This document shows, piece by piece, positions 37,101 to 46,400 of a stretch of 64,000 nucleotides of DNA. Position 1 is the stretch's first letter. Each line of letters opens with the position of its first letter. The notes beneath the pieces were generated by a model. It did no database searches. It saw only the letters and a program-made list of their open reading frames with translations, and was not told the origin of the DNA. Both the position numbers and the translations under genes were made by a program. Source of the DNA: an uncultured Alphaproteobacteria bacterium. Its GTDB lineage: Bacteria > Pseudomonadota > Alphaproteobacteria > Puniceispirillales > UBA1172. The DNA is taken from contig OY288107.1 of NCBI GenBank assembly GCA_958431225.1, forward strand, positions 248,001-312,000, written 5' to 3'.

Positions 37101-39704
37101 GATTAAATCACTGCGGGCAATGTGCGTTTGGTCATTCATGCTGATACGCAAATCAAGCGTTTTTGTCGTGTCAAAATCCAGTTCCGCCGTGGCTTTCAGC
37201 TGAAGTTTCCAGTTCTGCCCATCGGCAACAACCGCAAAACGTGCATCTTCAACATCGTTAGAATCAAGAACCGTAAAATAACGCGCCATGATCGCAGGAT
37301 TAACCCCAGCCGTATCCACATCCGCAAATTTAAAGGCGAGAACATCTATCGGGTCTGTATTGCCAGCGATGCGTTCATTGATAGTCGCAGTCGTGGTCAG
37401 TGCCGTGCCATCAACATTTACATATTGCGGGGCATTGTCATTCGCATCCAGCACAGTGACGATGACTGCCGCCGTGTTGGATGGGTGTTTTCCGTCACTT
37501 GCCTGAATGACTATGCTATAGGTTTGGGGGGCGGTTTCGTAATCCAGTGCGTTTGCTATTTTAACATCGCCATTATCAGGTTCAATGCGGAAAAGTGGGT
37601 TGGTAATGTCCGCAAGTAACGTGCCATTGATGCTAACGATTTTATAAGTCAGGGTTGGGTCGGCATCGTCATCGGTGGCGGTAATCCCGAAAATTTTGGT
37701 GTCAGTAGCGGTATCTTCACGCACCCCAGCATCAAAACTGCCTTCCCAAACCGCCGCGCCAAGCATCGGGGCATTGTCGTTCTCATCGGTGACGGTGATG
37801 GTGACTCTCTCAAAATTACTATCGCCAATGGTATCTCTGCCATCATTCGCTGTGATGGTGAGGCTAATTTCACCGCTAGTTTTCAGCGCGTCGTGTTCGC
37901 GGTTAAGGGCGTTATTACCTGACAATCTGAGCATACCTGTCGCTACATCAACCTCAAATAGTGCGGCGATTTCGTCATTATCGGCATTGCGGGTAGTCGC
38001 CGCAACGTCGTATGTCAACGTGCCAACGCTATCCTTATCAACAACAGAAAAAACAATACCCGTATCCGCCCCGGCGGCATTTTCCGCTATAGGCACCGCG
38101 CCACTGGTATCTACGCTTAAGGCTGGCACCTCATCATTTATATCTTTGACGTTCATTGTGATTGTGACGTTCTGGGTTTCAGCTTCAGTCGCCCCCGCCG
38201 CCATCGCACTCAGCTGCACGGTGAGTTTGTGGCTGGTGGCGGTTTCAAAATTTAGATTTTTGTTCGGGGCGAGAGAGATAACAGCATTGTCACTGCCATC
38301 CTCCACAACAAGCGCAAATAGACCATCACCATTGCCCTCGGTGATGCTATAGCTCACATCGGCATTTGCATCACTCTTCAAAACCGCCTTAAACGTGAAC
38401 AACGCCACATCACCAATATTCTCATCAACATCCCTGCGCAAAGCATCGCCGGTGATGTCAAATGGTGCGAGGTCTGGGACGGTGTAATCATTCGGCAAAC
38501 TGGCAACAGGGGGGGCGGTAGAATCACTAGAATCATGCACCACCCCAATAGCTGCCTTGAAGTCTATGTAATTCAGAACCTCACCATCCCCAAGCTGATA
38601 GCTAAAACCTGCAGGTGAAGTAATTTCCACCTCAGCACCAGTTGAAAGCGTTAGGGTTATGCTTCCGTAGCTTACGTTACCAAAGCCAAACGATGCGTCT
38701 TCGCTAACAGCCGTAATTGTGACACCGGAATCAAACTTGATGAGGTTCGCATCACCAAAAGTATCGCTAATCTCAACATTGCCATGTTGAAAGCGCGTGA
38801 TAACATAAATGTCATTGCTTCTAAGACCATTTAGATCCAAAATATAATCAGTGGCGGCGGAAATAATATCCTCACGGTCGCCCCCGCCAGCATCATCGAG
38901 ACTAACATCAGCCTCAACGCGATTTGTGGATAATTCCGGCACAGAAGTAAGCGTGGTAATCGAGTGTTCATTCGGCAATGAAGCAACAGGAGGTATGGCA
39001 GGATTATCAGTATTATGAACCACCCCAATGGCAGTTTTGAATTCTAGGTAATCTAAAACCGCATCATCGCCTCCAAGCTGATAGCTAAAACCTGCAGGTG
39101 AAGTAATTTCCACCTCAGCACCAGTTGAAAGCGTTAGGGTTATGCTTCCGTAGCTTATGTTACCAAAGCCAAACGATGCGCTTTCGCTAACAGCCGTAAT
39201 CGTGACACCATAATCAAACTTGATGAGGTTCGCATCGCCAAAAGTATCGCTAATCTCAACATTACCATATTGATAGCGCGTGATAATATAAGCATCATCT
39301 TTTCTAAGACCATTCGCTACAAGTGCTTCCGACGCACCTAAGCCAATGATATTCTTATCATCACCACCACCGCCATCAAGGCTTTCCACACCAGCAAGCG
39401 TCGCATCACCCGCTACGCTTTGTGCATCTGAGGTGTGTAGCAATGTGTTCGTGCCATCATTATAGAGCCGTATTTCAAAATCGCGGGGGAATATGTGGTT
39501 TCTTGTGATTCCCGTGGGCACCGTTTGGAGGGTTTGGGTTGTGTTGAAATCAATCGTGCCAGAAAAAGGCGCGGAAGGGAACTTGCCTGCAATGGGGACA
39601 ATTTCCCAGCGAATGGTTGTTGCCACAGCAAAAGCCGCATCTAGATTTATGGTGAAATCATAGCTGGCTTGATTGTTGCGGATGATTGTATATGTCGTTG
39701 CCAT
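28152..39704 (-). CDS. Cadherin-like giant protein, partner type (longest copy)
   Basis: The product is 3,850 aa. The ATG at 39704 follows AGGAG at 8 nt. The N-terminus (MATTYTIIR) and the two ~161-aa units (ITRYQYGNVEIS / ITRFQHGNVEIS) match the 1,780- and 1,825-aa proteins. After several ordinary cadherin and YRWF-type modules, the remaining two thirds is a tandem array of about sixteen ~115-aa modules. Their pattern is ITEN..GADTGITFTL.D.DTPIST..TDIDP.SF.IT, then KFA.MFEVV...W.LKL..G..LDYED, ending in VTDPEGN. Two ordinary cadherin modules interrupt the array. The C-terminus is a Pro-Ala linker and the tail GLTPIPETDPYT. No signal peptide is seen. The gene starts 39 nt after the 3,184-aa lipoprotein-type gene, so the two are probably one operon. 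Cell-surface adhesion is inferred from family knowledge of cadherin-like bacterial proteins. Confidence 0.87.
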   Translation of the reverse strand: MATTYTIIRNNQASYDFTINLDAAFAVATTIRWEIVPIAGKFPSAPFSGTIDFNTTQTLQTVPTGITRNHIFPRDFEIRLYNDGTNTLLHTSDAQSVAGDATLAGVESLDGGGGDDKNIIGLGASEALVANGLRKDDAYIITRYQYGNVEISDTFGDANLIKFDYGVTITAVSESASFGFGNISYGSITLTLSTGAEVEITSPAGFSYQLGGDDAVLDYLEFKTAIGVVHNTDNPAIPPVASLPNEHSITTLTSVPELSTNRVEADVSLDDAGGGDREDIISAATDYILDLNGLRSNDIYVITRFQHGNVEISDTFGDANLIKFDSGVTITAVSEDASFGFGNVSYGSITLTLSTGAEVEITSPAGFSYQLGDGEVLNYIDFKAAIGVVHDSSDSTAPPVASLPNDYTVPDLAPFDITGDALRRDVDENIGDVALFTFKAVLKSDANADVSYSITEGNGDGLFALVVEDGSDNAVISLAPNKNLNFETATSHKLTVQLSAMAAGATEAETQNVTITMNVKDINDEVPALSVDTSGAVPIAENAAGADTGIVFSVVDKDSVGTLTYDVAATTRNADNDEIAALFEVDVATGMLRLSGNNALNREHDALKTSGEISLTITANDGRDTIGDSNFERVTITVTDENDNAPMLGAAVWEGSFDAGVREDTATDTKIFGITATDDDADPTLTYKIVSINGTLLADITNPLFRIEPDNGDVKIANALDYETAPQTYSIVIQASDGKHPSNTAAVIVTVLDANDNAPQYVNVDGTALTTTATINERIAGNTDPIDVLAFKFADVDTAGVNPAIMARYFTVLDSNDVEDARFAVVADGQNWKLQLKATAELDFDTTKTLDLRISMNDQTHIARSDLITLNVINVDEDEATYRITGTFAAGEMLTATRIAEDPDGIAVAASFQWFTTTDGGTNKNNAPGTSNLQTYTLPSMLTDGVVYGVTITYTDAVIGALPTVIDVLTSSLSFADSTPTVNVLESLGAGGAVTTLTASLDGAPGATVNYDFAANGNPDNLFAISESGAITLIASDSLDFDTDPTSYKIIITASAKDNKGEIQTATAVVTVNLTDTNDIAPILSVDTSGAVAIVENDAGADTGIIFSVVDTDSVGTLGYSVAAATRNADNDAIAALFEVDVATGMLRLRERMALDREHAALKTSGEIELTITAKDGVNDSNAETVTISVTDTNDNTPKSTPPASKYALYVLEIADIGNTILAAGSIIDADATAPFNTLKYELMGSYGSYFNLDEATGKITLNQNLDFETLEAQYTTNTNAKGFDLTLKATDNPDATDPTEQKSVEQALTITLVDVNETALDVTLSAATAAQDEDYTGTLGATITVAGTARYEDGDFIVLGADGLADDRFDVVWDAAAQRGVLWVTRAVDYESLNPLMNLDPVPVALTIMVVDGDVKSGQTVNVGTADFTYTVGNIDDEAPVLSEAQGTGSIVEQQNGLDTGISFTLSDVDTIISTTATADTTDIDPNSFRITAAGGYPQRYGDVFQVVWDDTANNWKLKLRERSYINYEDPDVDDDKLLHFDIHVTDGMRSSFVRRVDVEVVNADSEPMLGPPHVEGARNHDGRITENELGADTGVSFEAWFDLKGVRTAVEASNFVITSRSGTHRSFPDLFEFVRRDDTDWWELKLKDEFSINREGPGIPNHVIRLAIRLADNADNITQEYHVHVHLDDEEGEVTPTLNTHLRHNVGSVVEDIAGADTGLFFTVTDGDTPISTTGITADSTDIDPNSFTITPLDGTHAKFARMLWVVRDEGSDTWRIKLRDGVSLDYDDAALPAAEENALDAGGVDMFKRLHFSVNVSDDDGNTSTTWYFHVDVRAATPILAAPNKNTARIAENDNSADSGITFTLVDADTPISTTGRTTAITDIDPDSFTIATRNDTDDKFAKLFEVVRDGTTNTWKLKLQEDAFLNYEDRLLDADKILQFAIHVTDPENNTSAIHNIDIEVGDVDHADQPPDVRDLEGTGLIRENSAGADSGVSFYADSPTSGISAFPTNLPFVLDPNDFVITTRDGTNEKFAGLFAIARHFSGGDSMWALRLQPGKSLDYEDPDLLDADKKLHLSVQITDHRGNESPILPIDVTVTDINEAPVWEAGDVIWNAAGTAVTGDDYARTLIEGVDAAGTALASFTATDADAGDDDATLTYSIMGGSPTNNAGAAIFEFDGNVLKLKTALDFEAPSMMDLGNDLRGYELMIVAADDESATSAPQPITIYVDGVDDNDPMLGSPAIMWESAYDGGDDETANIMENAYIDTRVHIGTFMAVDADIGVGGNLTYELTGDDDIFELDENNFIYLKAELDYESETALSFTITVRDDDDTPPVSHSVNVVVGNVDDVKPDLPPPNKSTGSITEKDLGADTGITFTLTDVDTPISTTHTRDNPNDIDPKSFKITATGGYAQKFAEVFEVVWDAAANNWKLTLKPGATIDYEDMELDDDDLLHFDIHVVDGGGNTSDVHSVNIEVVNIFEGPYHVPVAAGLVHGTSELMENQLGADTGIAFDYDDAAVPISYVVTDDPNDIDPSSFVISALSGFGHRFVPTRYEIVGDGDGNGNNWFKLKLKDGYSADYEGFGLNDSKRIGFEISLKNADGSNFFRADGSRAFHHSYFQLLNEEPEEVPTLFVVRKSGIAKELNSGINTLAAFSLSDPDTDISTTNTPAVTTDIEPGDFVITTRAGTDDKYLKMLDVVWDAAHNRWTVKLKPEMQFDYTDTDLPDEEYVADIEKNAKVLLIAVHVTDPDGNVSSKQDLEIRVLDAVAPDLGIPQGTGGVIENVLGADAGITFALTDEDTPISTTGRTPGDDTDIDPDDFDITAQSGTNAYFAGLFEVARDGITNNWQLKLKPNAMIDYEDMRLPTDKTIGLTIQVTDPENLTSMTRDVSVKVLATPDLSTPQGTGRITENQLGMDTGITFTLTDADTSISPTATTAITDIDPDSFTITATGGYDQKFADVFDVVWDATNSNWKLTLQDGATIDYEDIELDNDKLLHFDIYVTDPDGGKSAVRRVDVEVENDPDGPHLALPMGAGDIIENAIGVDSGITFAASDEDDQGNTINIAVSDFDIETRDGTDAKFAGMFTFAQIGDTRIWKLKLKPGMSLDHEDTNLPADKTIHLSVQVTNSSGGTSTKRNVDITVRDDTTAPTLGEAQGAGIIVENIAGADSGISFEVSDGITFISPTETTATNDIDPNSFTITERAGTNAKFARMFILAYDETEGVWRLKLKERMALDYDDTALPTNDKTIRLTIQITDPEGMASTTPREVEISVLNNETPNLGAPQGIGLITENAIGADSGITFTLTDPDTPISYTATDAITTDIDPNSFNISARDGTHADFAGMFTFAQGDTANTWKLKLKPGVSLDYEDPNMPDDDILHFTVGVTDPDDNASLSWDIDVEVENVDEIAPVLSGHLTQHWRVAETVLGAYTGAFITARDEDTPGVRNTLESSNFHISTTTGTNGAYAEYFEFVNDGTSDVWRLKLKNEFSLDYEGAGLTYTVAGNRAVFLRIRLVDDAGNQSANSLTIQLSLNNEHHETTPTLNAPLGNNVGVITENVRTAYTELRFTVTDDDTPSSTTGRTADVTDIDPDSFTITARNDTHTKFAGMFEVEREGTSDSWRIKLKNGAFLNYEDPDMPAPEDSGNKRLDLAVKVSDNNDNTSTTWYFHIDVRDAIEASPVLTAKLPFAATTGTINENAVGADSDINFSLTDSDSLFATTGRTTATNDIDPDSFTITGTDGTDQDFADMFEVVNDPTLPLFVLSSHEKWKLKLRDGVSLDYEDRNLPDDDILHFDIQVTDPEGNKSAVQSVDVAVRDDTSDNPAPAPAPAPDIPEDLGLTPIPETDPYT
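28250..35400 (-). repeat. Tandem array of ~16 'GADTGITF' modules
   Basis: Units of roughly 340-360 bp recur through this part of the 3,850-aa gene. Each codes for GAD(T/S)GI(T/S)F, TDID(P)..F.IT and LDYED at fixed spacing. Units differ by many substitutions, so the array is old relative to the near-identical gene duplications nearby. Two ordinary cadherin modules occupy about 32650-33400. The N-terminal domains of both RTX proteins are single, diverged copies of the same module type. Confidence 0.75.
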
Positions 39705-40420
39705 TATGGTTGCTCCTTCTCTAAGTCGGTTGCACTTGACCCTTTATAGGATATCTATTGCCAATTGGTCGGAGGTCATTATCACCAAGCCAACATGAGT
39801 ATCGATATCAGTGGTGAACCAATTTGGGACATTGTCAGAATCTGTTATTAGCGCTTTGATAGGATCCCAACCATCACCCATAGCGTTGTTAATCAAGCCT
39901 TGCGTTACCGCATCTGTTTGGCTTACCGATGTTACCCAGTTTATTACCACATTGGGATCTGTTGTCTTTGTGAGATCCCCGGGGCCATCAATATCATACT
40001 TCGCAGGAAAGTGAAATTCAAACGAGCTAAAAGTCGTGTCAAGGGGTCCTACAAAATTTGGCTTCTCATCTGCAGCTGTTACCGTACTAGGTACAAACGG
40101 ACTTGTCGCCCGACTCAGAAATGTGGCTAGGTCATCGATTGGGGTTGCATCGTCATCTACTAAAATAAAGATATCTCTATCTCGTTCAAAGTTGTTGATG
40201 ATATCCCCGCCATCATCGGCACGCCAAGAGCCACCATCTATAGACGAGAAGCGATATACGACAATATCCGTCTTACCATTGCGTAAATTGATGGTATCAT
40301 CGCCATAGCCACCAAAGACAACTGCCCCCTCAGTCCCCACGGTGATTACATCATCTTCATGCGACCCATGGATAACTTCAAAGGTGGTTGCGGCGGCGCG
40401 GTTAACAGGGTTGCCTGAGG
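39705..40420 (-). repeat. Conserved cassette junction, copy 2 (lipoprotein 3' end plus spacer)
   Basis: This is the partner of 22162-22880: the 39-bp spacer and the last ~220 codons of the 3,184-aa gene. Weaker similarity continues through the VCBS repeat and the preceding cadherin module, to about 41100 here and 23560 in the other copy. Confidence 0.85.
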
Positions 40421-43400
40421 CTTCGCCTGTGTCTGCATTTGCTGTGCCCTCAACCACGGTCACGCCCGTGATAGTTACGGTAACATCCACATCTCCGGTT
40501 CCGCCGGCGGCTAGGGGGACGCCTATTGTGAAGGTGTCGGTTAGAGTGTTTCCTGTTGTTAGTGCTTTGACCATGGCGTGAGTGTTATCCACGTTGTATG
40601 TCCATGTGCCGGTTGCATCAACGGTTGCTGTGCCGTATGTGGCTCCGGTTGCGGTATAATCGCCGGCGACAGGATTGGCTTTGACTTGTGCTGCGTCTAT
40701 ATATGTTAACGTTCCGCTTGCATCCGCTGCGGATGGGTCGTATTGCATTGCTGTGCCAGTTGTGCCACCATTCACCAATTCTGTCACCGTGATGGTGAGT
40801 GTTTCGGTATCTGTGCCGGCGTGTCCGACAGGATTAGCGTCCGTCACTGTGAGGCTGAGGCTAATTGTGCCGGCGGCTATCGTCTCGCCAGATTTTAGAA
40901 CCACGCTCCCTGTTTGGGCGGTTGCATCCCAGACAAATTTAAACTTCGAATCGCCAGTGAGTTCAAAATCGCCTTGTGCGTATGTTTTTCCTGTATCGGC
41001 ATCGGTTACTGTGATGCCTGTGATTATATCAGTGTCAGCCGATGCCGTGCGTGCCGTCACTGAAGGCGTGGAGTCAGCAACGACTATATCGGGGGCGTTG
41101 TCGTTGATGTCGCCTACATTGATGGTAACGGTTTCGGTATCGGTGCGTGTGCCATCGGTGACCACGAGCGTTAGCGTGTAAGTGTTGGGGGCGGTTTCGT
41201 GATCCAACCTACTACTTAAAACGCTCAATATGGCTTGATTATTAAGTATCCCAAAACTGAAAATTGGGTTGTTGCTAGCATCCACCGGGCTACCGCCTTG
41301 GATGGTCGGGGTCAGACTTGCGGTTGCCGTATCAGGGTCGCTTACTGACATTACCAGAATTGGCGTCGGACCTTGATCCTCATTTATCGTGCGTATATGT
41401 TCTTCACCCGTCACGCCAGAGCCAGTGCCAGTCTGCCAAGTCAAAGTGCCAAGTTCTGGTTTTTCGTCATCAATGCCGGTGATTGTGAGCGTGATGTCGC
41501 CCGAAGCAACCCAAGCCCCATCTCGGTCTCTGACTTCATAAGCCAATGTATAGGAAGTGGGGGCGGTATCGGCATCCAAATCAGTATCGGCTGTAAAGGT
41601 AATGATGCCAGTATTACTAATACTAAAGATACTACCGCCTTTAGTTAGCCGATATTCAAGGTCAGATGAGGCATCAGCATCACTCACGATAGCCCTAGCG
41701 ATTTCTGTGCCTGCTGTGTAGCTGTTTTCTGGAATCGTGCCCGACACGGTGGGGCTTTCCCAAAGCACTTTGGTTGCCCCAATTACTGTGGGTTCATCGT
41801 TGGCATCGGCTATATTAACGGTAACAGAGTCGGTTATAGGCGTGTTGGTGTCATCGCTAATTGTATATGCAACCGTCAGCGTCTCGCCGTCCCCTTCCCT
41901 ATCTACTTTCTGATTTGCAAGGAGAACCAGATTCCACTGGTTAGCCGTAGTGCCATCTTTGACAAAACCGAATCGGGTGGCGAGCGTGGTATCGTCAATG
42001 GTAATGGCGTGCTGATTAACCGTATCCGTATCATCATCGGCAAGGGTGATGGAAAAGCCAGTGTCGGTGTTGGTGCTTACCGCATCTGCCTCAGTAAGCG
42101 AGGCTGTGCCGCTTGTAGTCGCTGTGGGGGCGCTGTCGTTCTCATCGGTGACGGTGATGGTGACCGTATCCGTGCCAGTAACGCTATTATCAAGCGGGTC
42201 GGTTGCTGTGATGGTGAGGGTGATGCTTCGGTCGGCGGCGGTTTCATAATCCAATACTGCGTCAGCCTTCAGCCGTATAGTCCCAGTTTTAGCGGTGGCA
42301 TCCCAACCAGTAATTTCAAAACGTGAGTCGCCACTAAGTTCTACATTGGCGCGTGCATACGCTGTGGCGTCGGCATCAGTCACGGCGAAACTAGCCACAT
42401 TCACGCCCCCTGCCGCTACCGTCCCCTCTTGTTGCGTCGTTGCAATGGCGGTAATGGCTACGGTGGGGTTAGCCTCGTTGGCATCGGTTATTGCAACAGT
42501 GGTAGAAAGCGCGGTTAGGGGGCGGTTGCTTTCATCGTTGACTTGAAAATTGAGCATGATTGATGCGCCGTCCATCTCCCTATCCACCGTCTGCCCGGCG
42601 AGGAGGACCAAATTCCACTGATTAGCCGTAGTGCCATCCTCTACAAATTTAAATCGGTTGGATTCATTGCCTAGAATTATAAATTCGTGCCGATTAACCG
42701 CATCCGTATCCTTATCGGCAATCGTGAAGGAATAGCCGGTGTCGGTGTTGGTGTTAGCCGCAGCTGCCTCAATGAGCGTCGCTGTTCCAGATTCACCAGA
42801 CGACGTGGGTGCGCTGTCGTTGAGATCGGTGACGGTGATTTCGACCGCAATTACATTACTATCAGCCACACCATCATTCACTTTGATGTCGAGGTTAATC
42901 ACGCCAGTGGCAAGAACCCCATCGGTTTCGCGGTCTAGTGCTACCGCATTAGGGGGGGTAGCGCCATCGTCATCGCGCACCTTGAGCTTCCAGTTAGCGC
43001 CATCTTTCACGACCTCAAATTTTGCGGCGGTATCAGCAGTCGTGCCAGTACCTCCGGTGATGGTGAAACTACTAGATACAAAATTATTGGTCGTATCCGC
43101 ATCGGCATCGGTGATGGTAAAGCTGATAGCACCCGCATCCGCACCGACAACATTTTCCGCAATGGTCGCAGTCGTGTCACTGACCGCCGCTAAGGTTGGG
43201 GTGTTGTCATTGGCATCGGTTATGGTGATTTCAACTGTTGCTATCCCTGTTTCGCCGCTTTTGTAACTTGCTCGCACGGTGAGGGTGTATGTTTTGTCGG
43301 CGATGTTATCAAAATCAAAAACGCTATCCTTGAAGTTGATTATGCCCGATGCGCCTATGGTAAAGCCTTGGTCATCACTGCTTGCCATGCCGCCAGCACC

Positions 43401-46400
43401 GCCCTTCAAAAACTTATACTCATCTACTTTCGCATTTCCGTCGGTATTGAGGCTTGCCGTTACCCTTACCAGTCCGTCGTCATTCACTCCATCACCAGTA
43501 GGCTTTGCCGTCGCCTCATTAAAAGACACCGTATATGTGTTTTGCGAGAATTGCACTGCTGAGGCAATGACAGTTACCATTTCCGTCTCGCCAGCATTAT
43601 CCCTATAGGTGACGACAACACCATAAACATTATTGCCGACATCGGACGGGAGGCTTAAAGTGGAGCTAGTGGGGGTAGCGCCGATATTGCCATTTGTATC
43701 ACCAGCAGCAGGAATCGTGTCATCGCTATTCAAAATGAACCAACGATATGTTTCCGAGCCAGCGACAAGCCCATCGGGGTCGGGATTGTTGGTATCTAAC
43801 GCCACCGACAACATACCATTATTCGCAGTGGTGCCTGTGATGGCATAACTCGCATCGCCCTCATCCAAATTGTTGACGGTGAGGTGGAAAATGCCAGATT
43901 CAACTCTACCACCATTACCACTATCATCATCATCCACCCAAATCCTAAGACTAATAGTGCCGCTAGTTTCAGCAGATAAAGCCGTTGCTGTATTGTCGTA
44001 TTGTAGCACCCAGTTGCCGTTACCATCATCATCAACCGACCATCCCGTAAGGTCAATGCCATCTGCGTCTGTAACAGTGAAGTTCGCTGTGCCCAATGCG
44101 AAACTCTGATGCGCCGCAGTGGCATCAGCATCAGCAATCGTAATGGTGATGCCAGTGGCAGTTATCGTAGCCGTGTTGCCAGAGATGCGCTCATCAATCG
44201 CGCCAGTGCCAGCAACCGTCACCGTCGGGTTATTATCGTTGGCGTCGGTTATTGCAACAGCGGTAGAAAGCGCGGTTAGGGGGGGATTGTTGCCATCCGT
44301 CACTTGAAAATTGAGCATGATTGATGCGCCGTCCGCCTCCCTATCCACCGTCTGCCCGGCGAGGAGGACCAAATTCCACTGATTAGCCGTAGTGCCATCT
44401 TTGATAAACGCAAATCGGCTGGATTCATTGCCTAGAATTATAAATTCGTGCCGATTAACCGCATCCGTATCCTTATCGGCAAGCGTGAAGGAAAAGCCGG
44501 TGTCGGTGTTGGTGTTAACCGCATCTGCCTCAGTAAGCATCGCTGTCCCAGATTCACCAGACGACGTGGGCGGGTTGTCATTGAGATCGGTGACGGTGAT
44601 GGTGATAGTTTCGGCATCACTCAACCCGGCATCGCTAGCCTGACCATCATTCACTGTGATGGCGAGATTAATCGTGCCAGTTGTGCCATCGGTTTCATAA
44701 TCTAGGCTCATGCCAGGTTTCAGCCGGAGATCCCAATCATCGCCATCTTGCACAATCGTAAATTTTGCGGCGGTGGCAGCATTCGTGCCAGCCCCGGCGG
44801 CGATATCAAAACTATTAGCCGTAAAGCCATTGGTCGCCGGCGCATCGGCATCGGTTATGGTGAAGCTAATGCCCACATCCGCATCTACCGCATTTTCGAT
44901 GATGGTCGCCGTATTTATGCCGCCGACTACGCTTAAACTTGGCTTGTTGTCGTTTTCATCGACCAAAGTGACGGTGACGGTGGCGGTGGTGGGCTTAATA
45001 TCAGTGTCGCTCGGGGTCGCCTTTAATGTTAATGTGAAGCTCTTATCGGTCGCAGTGTCATAATCCACCGCCGCCTTGAGCGTCAATGCGCCGGTGTTTG
45101 GGTTGATGGAAAAATAATCGCCGGGATTGCCGTCCGTGTCAAAATCATAGGTAATCGTCACACCAGTTTTCGGAGGCGTGAGCATCGCCGATGTATCAGG
45201 AATCATGACCGAAGCAGGCGCCGCACCATCCGTAATACTGATAGCATAATTGCTCTCACTAAAACGCACCCCCGAATTAAGCACAATAATAGCATTATCA
45301 CCAGTATATGCCATGTTAGCATTGTCGGTATAGCTAATTGCTACGCCATAAATATGACCGTCCATGAGCGTGTGTGTGCTTACATCAAGACGTGCGGAGG
45401 TCGTGTCAGTGATGCCTGTAATGTCGGTTTGGGTAACGCCATTATTGTTCGTGGTGAACCAGCGATAACTAACCCCGCCAGCAACGCCGTCAGGGTCGCC
45501 AGAATAAGTAGCAGAAGTGGGGTCAGGCTCAACAAGCGCGACGGTTAATTCAGTGCCACTTTGCGTAACCACATATTCCGCCCTGCCATCATCCACATTT
45601 CCAATATTGATGGTGACGTCCCTCGTGGTAGCGGGGTTGGTGCCGTCGTTCAGAGTGATGGTTAGCGTAATCGGGTTGTCGGTTTCAAAATCCAATGCGG
45701 CGTTGGCTTTCAGCTGAAGCGTCCAGTCGTTGGCATCAGCACCAGCAACGACCGCAAAACGCGCATCATTAGTTGAAAAATAACCCGCCTCCACCACGGC
45801 ATAAGTGCCAGTATCAGCATCCGCAGTAGTCAGAGTAATCCCCGCAACATCTATCGCCGGATGGGTTGCAGAGGCAGTATCACTAATCTCAGCAATCGTG
45901 CCAGTGCCAGTAACCGTCAAACTCGGGGCGTTGTCGTTGATGTCGGTGATGGTGATGCGGACAGGGATGATGCTTTCAGGGGTCGTGCTACCATCGGCAA
46001 GCGTATCACGCACCCCGATAGTCATTGGAAGTATACCGATATTTTTTATAGCCTCATCAAATCCGTCAAAATCAAAGACCTCGCTGGTGTAAAGCCCATA
46101 AATCGTGCCACTAACTTGCCGCAACTCAAAACCCGCAATGTCGGCAAAACCGACGGTGTGTATGTAGGTGAATTGGTAGCTATCCATAGCATCATCGTTA
46201 ATCATCACACGAATACCCGTATCCATGCCAGCCGCATCCCCATCATGAACCGCACCAGTATCCGTTGAAGCCGCTATATTTATGGTCGGGGGGAGGTCAT
46301 TGATGTCGGTGAGCGTGATGATAACGTCTTGCGTTAATGTCATCGGGTTGTTGGTATCACCATCGGTGGCGGTGATTTCTAGCGTGTAGCTGGTGGTGGC

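Noticed and set aside
38505..38516. G7 tract (also near 11409 and 32695) as a phase-variation switch
   Set aside because: Seven-base tracts are short for slippage switching, the frames are intact, and they fall in Pro or acidic codons where such runs arise by chance.
11313..39704. LapA-type adhesin with N-terminal retention module and protease cleavage site
   Set aside because: The partner proteins start with a different beta-rich domain, lack the Ala-Ala cleavage region, and no LapD/LapG or LapBCE genes are in the window.
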